A stretch of 5,046 bases of DNA from Myxococcales bacterium (GTDB lineage: Bacteria > Myxococcota > Myxococcia > Myxococcales > Myxococcaceae). This document shows, one piece after another, positions 1-4,446 of the stretch (its first letter is position 1; each line of letters starts with the position of its first letter). The stretch spans positions 1 to 5,046 of the forward strand of contig VFKJ01000701.1 in the NCBI GenBank assembly GCA_009885595.1, given 5' to 3'. Below the pieces are notes generated by a model. That model worked only from the letters and a program-made list of their open reading frames with translations. It was not told the origin of the DNA and searched no databases. The position numbers and the translations under genes are program-made.

Positions 1-221
1 ACGATGCGACCGGCGGAGTCGATGGGGAAGGTGAGCCACGCCGCGGCGTCGATGCCCGGAGGCGCGCCGACCTGCGGCACCCCGTGGCAGCTGCTGGAAG
101 CGCAGCGCGCCTCGAGCACCGGAACGACCTTCGACTTGAAGCGCTCCTCCTCAGATTCCCGACACCCTGCCAGAGCGATCACAGCGGAAACTGCGACCCA
201 CACCCTGCGGCACTGCACCAT
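1..221 (-). CDS. Putative CX4CH (c-type haem-like) lipoprotein, 3' end outside window
   Basis: The minus strand is open from ATG 221 to the left edge, giving 73 codons. Residues 1-20 form a lipoprotein signal peptide: basic residues at 5-6, a hydrophobic core, and the lipobox L-A-G-C with Cys20 as the lipidated residue. A charged stretch (RESEEERFKSK) follows, then VVPVLEARC and the motif C40-A-S-S-S-C45-H46-G. This resembles the start of cytochrome-c-like domains in envelope proteins, in which 'P-x-L/F...C...CHG' introduces a haem site; CX4CH is a known but less common variant of CXXCH. A GAGG ribosome binding site (227-230) lies 5 nt before the ATG, which supports this start. The gene begins 55 nt after the stop of the lipoprotein at 277-786, so the two may be co-transcribed. 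Haem binding is inferred. The axial ligand and any second CXXCH would lie outside the window. A structural, haem-free Cys pair is the alternative. Confidence 0.78.
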   Translation of the reverse strand, partial: MVQCRRVWVAVSAVIALAGCRESEEERFKSKVVPVLEARCASSSCHGVPQVGAPPGIDAAAWLTFPIDSAGRI

Positions 222-226
222 GGAGA

Positions 227-230
227 CCTC
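227..230 (-). promoter_or_regulatory. Ribosome binding site for the CX4CH lipoprotein
   Basis: Minus-strand GAGG lies 5 nt upstream of ATG 221. It decides between this ATG and the in-frame GTG codons that follow at residues 2, 7 and 14. Confidence 0.55.
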
Positions 231-276
231 GCGCCGCACGCTGGTGCAAGAAGCAGACGTGCAACGTTGATCGAGA

Positions 277-786
277 TCAAGGCCCAGGACAGAGCAGCCC
301 GGCGTCGGCGCCCTGGATGCTCGGGTCTTCGTCGACGAGGGTGACGGTGACGGCGCTCGTGGCGCGGCAGGTGCCGATGCTCGCGCCCAGGGTGAGGTCG
401 GCGTGGCGGCCGATCAGCTCAGCGAGGGGGACGTCGTTCAGGAAGAGCAGCAGCTCGTGCGCGTAGAGCGCGCCGTCGTCACCCGCGCGCAGATCGAGGG
501 TGCCAGCGGGTTGCGAGGAAGCCGCCTGGCCTTCGATGGCGAGCTCGAAGGTGAGCTTCGCGCTGGGTGAAGTGGTGCCGGTGAGCCGCGCGGCCGACTC
601 GACGAAGCGGAAGCCCTGGAAGCCGAGCGTCATCTCGGCGTTCTGCCCGCTGGCGTAGGGCTGGAAGATGCAGTTCGGCTCGCGGCCCCATTGCACCTCG
701 AGCTCGCAGGGACCGCCGTCGGGCGGGGGAGGTGGAGGCACGCAGTTGCATCCGATCAGCAGGAGCACGCAGCAGAACTTCCACAT
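277..786 (-). CDS. Small lipoprotein of unknown function (169 aa)
   Basis: I do not recognise the family. The protein starts MWKFCC and has a very short signal peptide ending in the lipobox L-I-G-C, with Cys13 as the expected lipidated residue. It is followed by a six-proline run and DGG (residues 17-25), a spacer common in surface lipoproteins of myxobacteria. The remainder (about 27-166) alternates short hydrophobic and polar stretches (for example AEMTLGFQGFRFVES, KLTFELAIEG, HELLLFLNDVPLAELIG, SAVTVTLVDE). This suggests a secreted beta-sandwich, but that is inference. Cysteines at 15, 27, 39, 140 and 166 could form disulfides outside the cytoplasm. No catalytic motif is visible. I chose ATG 786 because it puts the signal peptide at the N-terminus; an in-frame TTG at 822 would add 12 residues ahead of it. 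No Shine-Dalgarno sequence precedes the ATG. Confidence 0.85.
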   Translation of the reverse strand: MWKFCCVLLLIGCNCVPPPPPPDGGPCELEVQWGREPNCIFQPYASGQNAEMTLGFQGFRFVESAARLTGTTSPSAKLTFELAIEGQAASSQPAGTLDLRAGDDGALYAHELLLFLNDVPLAELIGRHADLTLGASIGTCRATSAVTVTLVDEDPSIQGADAGLLCPGP

Positions 787-793
787 GGCGCGC

Positions 794-822
794 ACAGTCG
801 GGGGCGCGTCGCACGATGTCAA
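794..822 (-). promoter_or_regulatory. Candidate promoter of the 169-aa lipoprotein
   Basis: On the minus strand a perfect -35 consensus TTGACA (822 to 817) is followed by a 17-nt spacer and GACTGT (799 to 794). That hexamer keeps the two most important -10 bases, A at its second position and T at its sixth. Transcription would start around 787, directly at or just before ATG 786. The hexamer is otherwise poor, so this is a tentative call. Confidence 0.35.
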
Positions 823-846
823 CGCTCCGCCTGCTCAGCGGACACG

Positions 847-877
847 ACCCGGAGGATAGGAAATCCGCCGCCCGGGT
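847..877 (-). other. Weak stem-loop between two lipoprotein genes
   Basis: ACCCGG (847-852) and CCGGGT (872-877) are perfect inverted repeats. Inside them lies a nested GGAT/ATCC pair (854-857, 863-866). The structure is about 30 nt past the stop of the DUF4382 gene and could end or stabilise its mRNA. No T-run follows, so it is not a standard intrinsic terminator. The rest of 787-905 holds only the candidate promoter. Confidence 0.3.
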
Positions 878-905
878 GCAGCGACGGACTTCCGTTTCCG
901 GGTTT

Positions 906-1949
906 TCAGTTCAGCTCGGGCTCACAGGCGCTGGCGTTGCACACGTAGCCCAGGTCGCAGTCCGCGGTGACGGTGCAGGGCTGCCCCTGGAGCCCGCCGT
1001 TGCAGACGCCTGCGGCGCAGACGCCGGAGACGCACTGCGCGCCGACGGTGCAGGCGCTCCCCACGGTGCCCAGGGGCGCCGGCGTGATGGGCGCAGTGCA
1101 GCTGCCGTCGCTGCCGCAGGTGCCGCTCACGCAGTTCGCGCCCACGTTGCAGGGCGTGCCCTGCGCGCCGGGGCTGCAGCTGCCCGAGTTGCACACGCCC
1201 GAGAGGCACTGCGAGCCGACGGTGCAGGCCACGCCGGGCGCCGCGCCGCCGCCACCGCCGACCTCGATGATCTCGCCGCCATCGGGGGAGCCGCCGCTGC
1301 CGCCGCCGGTGCTGCCGCTGCCGCCGCCGGTGGTGCCGGTGCCGCCGCCAGTGCTGCCGCTACCGCCGCCGGTGGGCGTGCCATCACACGGCGCCGACTG
1401 CGTGCGGACCTTCTTGGTGTGGATTACCGGGCGGAGGATCCAGTCGCCGCCGTTGCCGGTCGGGTGGTACCAGATCGACTTGTGCCCATCGAAGTCGAGC
1501 GTGACGGTGGTGGTGTCGCAGGAGTTGAGCGCGAACGGCCCCTTGATCTTGATGCCCGACTGCACCCCGCTGGGCACCTTGAGGGGCGAGATGGTGCCGT
1601 CAGGGAGCACCACGTTCTGGGTGCCGCCCTCGGTGAGGTAGAGGCGGATCTGCGTGATCTTCCCCGTGGGGAGATTGGCGAAGCCCAGCTGCATCACCCG
1701 CGTGCGCAGCGTGAGCAGGTCGACGGTGACCGGGCCCTGGTCGAAGACGGTGACCCAACCGGCGACGTTGCTGTGCGCGGTGACCTTCTCGATGGTGACG
1801 TTGATCTCCCGCACCTGGTGCGTGGGCGCGTCGACCAGCTCGAGGGCGAGGCCCGCGCGACCCGGCGAGAGCCTCGTGGGGTCGTTGGCCGGACTGCACG
1901 CAACTGACAACACGAGCGCGCCGATACAGAGGGTAGACAAGCGAACCAT
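906..1949 (-). CDS. DUF4382 lipoprotein with C-terminal cysteine-rich repeats (347 aa)
   Basis: Residues 1-18 form a signal peptide ending LSVAC, a slightly atypical lipobox with Cys18 as the likely lipidated residue. Residues about 32-183 match the DUF4382 pattern: LALELVDAPTHQVREINVTIEKVTAH, then VTVDLLTL, a 'LPTGKITQIRLYL' segment, and a C-terminal strand ending at ILRPVIHTKK. DUF4382 occurs in bacterial lipoproteins, and its biochemical role is not established. Residues 190-235 are a flexible linker containing four copies of a TGGG(S/T)G(S/T/G) heptad. Residues 239-343 hold four repeats, each close to G-x-x-C-x5-C-x4/5-C-x4/5-C (Cys 242/248/253/258, 267/273/278/284, 300/306/311/316, 325/331/337/342), with an 'SGVC' signature. 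These are probably disulfide-bonded surface modules. An AAGGAG ribosome binding site supports the start. The linker would hold the Cys-rich part away from the membrane. Ligand and partner are unknown. Confidence 0.93.
   Translation of the reverse strand: MVRLSTLCIGALVLSVACSPANDPTRLSPGRAGLALELVDAPTHQVREINVTIEKVTAHSNVAGWVTVFDQGPVTVDLLTLRTRVMQLGFANLPTGKITQIRLYLTEGGTQNVVLPDGTISPLKVPSGVQSGIKIKGPFALNSCDTTTVTLDFDGHKSIWYHPTGNGGDWILRPVIHTKKVRTQSAPCDGTPTGGGSGSTGGGTGTTGGGSGSTGGGSGGSPDGGEIIEVGGGGGAAPGVACTVGSQCLSGVCNSGSCSPGAQGTPCNVGANCVSGTCGSDGSCTAPITPAPLGTVGSACTVGAQCVSGVCAAGVCNGGLQGQPCTVTADCDLGYVCNASACEPELN
1290..1373 (-). repeat. Four 21-bp tandem repeats coding a Gly/Ser/Thr linker
   Basis: Four in-frame 21-bp units encode TGGGSGS, TGGGTGT, TGGGSGS and TGGGSGG (residues 193-220 of the DUF4382 lipoprotein). 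Unit length is a multiple of three, so gain or loss of a unit would change linker length without breaking the frame. Confidence 0.85.
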
Positions 1950-1954
1950 GGAGG

Positions 1955-1960
1955 CTCCTT
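1955..1960 (-). promoter_or_regulatory. Strong ribosome binding site of the DUF4382 gene
   Basis: Minus-strand AAGGAG ends 5 nt before ATG 1949. It is the clearest Shine-Dalgarno sequence in the window and fixes the start of this gene. Confidence 0.8.
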
Positions 1961-2083
1961 CGTTGATGGGGAGCCGGTCGCGTGTGCAGGGTTGATGCCG
2001 CGTCGTGTTTCAGCGGCTTGCGGCGTCAAGCAGGCCTGATCTGGCTCATGCGCACTCCAGTTCTCTGGTGCAACCTCGCGCCT

Positions 2084-2099
2084 GTTCACTGCAGTTCAC
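2084..2099. repeat. GTTCAC direct repeat, 10-bp period
   Basis: Two identical GTTCAC hexamers (2084-2089 and 2094-2099) are separated by TGCA, placing both on the same face of the helix. They lie about 135 bp upstream of the DUF4382 start. A tandem operator half-site is possible; chance is also possible for so short a motif. Between here and 1960 I see only an 8-bp palindrome, CAGGCCTG (2031-2038), and no convincing sigma-70 promoter. Confidence 0.25.
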
Positions 2100-2100
2100 A

Positions 2101-2120
2101 CCCTCACCCCGACCCTGTCC
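2101..2120 (+). repeat. Partial copy of the CCCTCACCC-type intergenic repeat
   Basis: This stretch matches the head of the full copy at 2150-2169 in 18 of 20 positions (differences at 2110 and 2117). It lacks the hairpin that follows in the full copy, so it looks like a decayed or truncated unit. Confidence 0.55.
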
Positions 2121-2149
2121 TGAAAGTCTCGCCCGGTGCTCGGATCGGC

Positions 2150-2188
2150 CCCTCACCCTGACCCTCTCCCCGCTGCGCAGGGAGAGGG
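2150..2188 (+). repeat. Full REP-like palindromic repeat with 9-bp stem
   Basis: A 12-nt head (CCCTCACCCTGA) leads into CCCTCTCCC (2162-2170), a 9-nt loop containing TGCGCA, and GGGAGAGGG (2180-2188), a perfect 9-bp stem. Similar 'CCCTCACCC...CCCTCTCCC...GGGAGAGGG' sequences are frequent between genes in several proteobacterial and related genomes; this comes from general knowledge and no search was run. It lies about 75 nt beyond the aldehyde dehydrogenase stop and would be transcribed as a hairpin in its 3' region. Confidence 0.7.
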
Positions 2189-2228
2189 AACCACTTTCGT
2201 CCCTCGTGCTCGGCACTGCCGGTGGAGT

Positions 2229-2254
2229 CTCTCCCCGCTGCGCCGCAGGGAGAG
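2229..2254 (+). repeat. Second REP-like hairpin, immediately after the dehydrogenase stop
   Basis: CTCTCC (2229-2234) pairs with GGAGAG (2249-2254), and CTGC (2238-2241) pairs with GCAG (2245-2248) inside it. The unit shares CTCTCCCCGCTGCG and CAGGGAGAGGGA with the copy at 2150-2188 but has a 3-nt insertion in the loop and no 12-nt head. It begins 8 nt past the stop codon on the minus strand. It may act as a transcript 3'-end stabiliser or weak terminator; there is no T-run. Confidence 0.6.
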
Positions 2255-2262
2255 GGAGAAAC

Positions 2263-3807
2263 TCAGCGCGCGAGCGCCTTGATCGCCGCGACGCGCTTCT
2301 TCACCAGACCACCGAGCTTGAGCAGCACGCCGATCCCGCCGCCGCGCCCGCGCGCGATCAGCGCGTCGACGAACTGGGTGAGCTCGGGGTTGGCGGGGAT
2401 CCACCACGGGTCGGGCGCCTTGCCCGCGTCGACGATCACCGTGCGCGGCCGGGTGAACACGCCGTAGCTGTGCGCGCTGGCGGCGACGCCGGGGCCCGTC
2501 TCCTTCACCCCGGTCCACGGCACGTCCGCGAGGATGCCGGCGAAGCCGTGGTTGTTCACGTAGCCGACGCCGACGTCCATGCGCCGCACCAGCGCCGCGC
2601 CCTTCGCCAGATCACTCGTCCACACCGAGCCGTTGAGGCCGTAGCGGGAGTCGTTGGCGCGCCTCAAGCCGTCCTCTGCGTCCTTCACGCGCACCACCGC
2701 GATCACCGGGCCGAAGGTCTCGTCGCGCACCACGTCCATGTCGTCGGTGCAGCGATCGAGCACGGTGGCCTGGAAGCCCAGCCCCGGGCCCACGCGCGCG
2801 CCCCCGGCGGTGACCTTCGCGCCGTTCGCCTTCGCCTGCTCCACGTGCTTCTCGACGATCGCCAGCTGCGCCTCGTTCTGCAGCGGACCTAAGTCACTCT
2901 CGTTGTCGCCGGTGGACACGCGCAGCTTCGAGACCACCTTGCTCAGGGTCTCCACGAAGCGGTCCGCGATGGCCTCCTCGACGTACACCCGCTCGATGGC
3001 CGCGCAGTTCTGACCGCAGTTGTGCATCGCCCACTGCGCCACGCCGAGGGCGGTGCGCTCCACATCGCAGTCCGCCAGCACCAGCGCCGCGTCCTTGCCG
3101 CCCAGCTCGAGGGAGGTGGGAATGAGCCGCTCCGCCGCGCGCGCGGCGACCTTTCTGCCCGAGGGCACGGAACCGGTGAAGACGATCGCGTCGGCGGAGT
3201 CCACCAGCGCCTGGCCCACCTCGCCGCTGCCCTGCACCAGGCCCACCAGCCCCTTGGGGAACACCTCTGCGCAGATCGACGCGAGGAACGCGCCGGTGCG
3301 AGGGGTGTGCTCCGAGGGCTTGAGCACCACGCCGTTGCCGGAGAGCAGGGCGGGGAAGAGCGACTTCCAGAAATTCCCCAGCGGATAATTCCACGGCGCG
3401 ATGACGCCGATCACCCCGCGCGGCACCGCCTCGGTGACGCCCTTCTTCCCGGGGAAGTCGAGCATCGACAACCGCACCTTCGAGGGCGCCAGCGCCCCCT
3501 TCGCCACCGCGATGGCCGTCTCGATGTACGGCTGCAGCGAGGTGAGCTCGCTGGCCTTGCACTCGGTGAGGGAGCGGCCCGTCTCCTGCGACATCACCTG
3601 CGCGGCCTCGTCGGCCTTCGCCAGCACCGCTTGCCCCAGCCTGCGCACCGAGTCGGCGCGAGACGCGAGCGGGAGCGCGCCCCAGGCGACCTGTGCGGAG
3701 CGGGCGGCTGCGACGGCGGCCCGAACGTCTTCGGGTGAAGAGCTCTCCACCGGGGCGAGGGCCTTCAGGTCGGCAGGGTTGATGCTTCCGGGGGCGTGGG
3801 CAGTCAT
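2263..3807 (-). CDS. NAD(P)+-dependent aldehyde dehydrogenase family protein (514 aa)
   Basis: A complete member of the aldehyde dehydrogenase superfamily, which oxidises an aldehyde to a carboxylate with NAD+ or NADP+ in the cytoplasm. The catalytic set is intact: Asn140 in APWNYPLG (oxyanion hole), the cofactor-binding VLKPSE (Lys163), FTGS (210-213), the general-base Glu234 in LELGGKD, the nucleophile Cys268 in NCGQNCAAIER, and Glu363 in DETFGPV. The core ends near residue 460. A tail of about 50 residues follows, with PWWIP (467-471) and a basic amphipathic end (GVLLKLGGLVKKRVAAIKALAR, roughly 493-514). The substrate cannot be read from sequence; a succinate-semialdehyde- or fatty-aldehyde-like role is possible. 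No clear Shine-Dalgarno sequence precedes ATG 3807, but the N-terminus (SINPADLKALAPVESSSPEDVRAAV) fits the family. The gene stands alone, divergent from the lipoprotein at 4447. Confidence 0.96.
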   Translation of the reverse strand: MTAHAPGSINPADLKALAPVESSSPEDVRAAVAAARSAQVAWGALPLASRADSVRRLGQAVLAKADEAAQVMSQETGRSLTECKASELTSLQPYIETAIAVAKGALAPSKVRLSMLDFPGKKGVTEAVPRGVIGVIAPWNYPLGNFWKSLFPALLSGNGVVLKPSEHTPRTGAFLASICAEVFPKGLVGLVQGSGEVGQALVDSADAIVFTGSVPSGRKVAARAAERLIPTSLELGGKDAALVLADCDVERTALGVAQWAMHNCGQNCAAIERVYVEEAIADRFVETLSKVVSKLRVSTGDNESDLGPLQNEAQLAIVEKHVEQAKANGAKVTAGGARVGPGLGFQATVLDRCTDDMDVVRDETFGPVIAVVRVKDAEDGLRRANDSRYGLNGSVWTSDLAKGAALVRRMDVGVGYVNNHGFAGILADVPWTGVKETGPGVAASAHSYGVFTRPRTVIVDAGKAPDPWWIPANPELTQFVDALIARGRGGGIGVLLKLGGLVKKRVAAIKALAR

Positions 3808-3905
3808 GGCCCGGACACTGTGCAGAAGCGAGGGCTGCGCTCAAGACCAAGGCGCGGCAGATTGAGGGGAACTGCTGCCTCGAGGACTCAGGGAGCCAGG
3901 CGGTC

Positions 3906-3917
3906 GCACGGCCGTGC
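3906..3917. promoter_or_regulatory. 12-bp perfect palindrome, possible operator
   Basis: GCACGGCCGTGC is its own reverse complement and lies 99 bp upstream of the dehydrogenase ATG. Such a site could bind a dimeric repressor. The extreme GC content makes chance palindromes more likely, and no regulator gene is in view. Confidence 0.3.
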
Positions 3918-3983
3918 TCGTTCCAAGGAGCCCCTCATCGCGGGTCTTCTGTCACTCGCTGACTCGAGCGATGAGCAAGTCGC

Positions 3984-4018
3984 TCCAGGAGATAAGGAGG
4001 CTGGGCCGCTCTCCTGGA
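3984..4018. other. 9-bp inverted repeat with AAGGAGG in the loop
   Basis: TCCAGGAGA (3984-3992) and TCTCCTGGA (4010-4018) are perfect inverted repeats around a 17-nt loop. The plus-strand loop contains AAGGAGG (3994-4000), a full Shine-Dalgarno-like sequence, but no start codon at suitable distance opens a credible gene. It could be a structured leader or a decayed remnant. Confidence 0.4.
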
Positions 4019-4147
4019 CTCATTGTCGCGAGTGCACGATATAGGCAAAGATTCATGGCCATCATGCATCTCTGGCAACATCGCGGGGAGAGGCGTGTCG
4101 GGCCACGCGCTCGGCACTGTTTTCGAGGCGAGCAGCGCCAACTGTGT

Positions 4148-4272
4148 GGTGTTGCGGATACTGCCACAAAGCCTCGCCGCCGAGGCGATCCGCTCCCACC
4201 TCGCCGTTCATCGCTCGGACGCCACCGATCCGCACGAGGAGCACGGAACTTCGTGGCAGTATCCGCAACACC
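4148..4272. mobile_element. 125-bp MITE-like element with 20-bp perfect terminal inverted repeats
   Basis: GGTGTTGCGGATACTGCCAC (4148-4167) is repeated exactly in inverted orientation at 4253-4272. The match continues to 24 positions (4148-4171 against 4249-4272) with one mismatch. The 77-bp interior holds a small hairpin (GCCTCG 4171-4176 with CGAGGC 4181-4186) and two CGATCCGC copies (4186-4193 and 4226-4233), and has no credible gene. Size, termini and intergenic position fit a non-autonomous miniature transposon. No target-site duplication is visible next to the repeats, so an old insertion, or a structured RNA or regulatory element, remains possible. Confidence 0.55.
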
Positions 4273-4436
4273 GCGGCCCCCACCAGGTCCCGTGAGCATC
4301 CTCGTTCCGCCGAGAGGGCCTGCGCGTCACGAGCAACGGGGCAAACAGAGCACTCACCGCGTTCCTCACGGCCTTGGCGCGTCTCATGTCTGGATATGGG
4401 CCGAGGTGTGGCGGAAGGGGCGTGGGACACGGAGTA

Positions 4437-4442
4437 AGAAGG
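4437..4442 (+). promoter_or_regulatory. Weak ribosome binding site for GTG 4447
   Basis: AGAAGG lies 4 nt before the GTG; a second candidate, GGAG (4431-4434), is 12 nt away. The start is supported mainly by the signal peptide that follows. Confidence 0.35.
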
Positions 4443-4446
4443 CACC

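Larger units (their letters stand above)
3808..4446. other. Divergent intergenic region, no supported gene
   Basis: This 639-bp spacer separates the dehydrogenase from the divergent lipoprotein gene and should contain both promoters. Several ORFs cross it but none shows a recognisable protein pattern or good start signal. It holds a 12-bp palindrome (3906-3917), a 9-bp stem-loop (3984-4018), a less GC-rich patch (29 of 60 bases G+C in 4021-4080) and the inverted-repeat element at 4148-4272. A weak promoter-like pair for the 4447 gene, TTGGCG (4374-4379) and TATGGG (4395-4400), has a 15-nt spacer and is not convincing. Confidence 0.7.

Noticed and set aside
787..822. TTG 822 as the start of the 169-aa lipoprotein
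   Set aside because: It would put 12 polar residues in front of a compact signal peptide, and it coincides with the TTGACA box; ATG 786 is the better start.
884..895. ACGG-ACTT-CCGT as terminator of the DUF4382 gene
   Set aside because: The stem is only 4 bp and no T-run follows on the minus strand.
732..1907. 391-aa plus-strand ORF over the DUF4382 gene
   Set aside because: It is rich in Ala, Gly and Arg with no domain pattern. The opposite strand has a signal peptide, a ribosome binding site, DUF4382 and regular Cys repeats, so this is a shadow.
2001..2029. TTGACG (minus strand, 2029 to 2024) as -35 of the DUF4382 gene
   Set aside because: At 15-18 nt spacing only GC-rich hexamers such as ACGACG occur, with no acceptable -10.
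4141..4280. Target-site duplication flanking the inverted repeats
   Set aside because: The bases just outside (ACTGTGT on the left, GCGGCCC on the right) share no direct repeat, so mobility is not proven.
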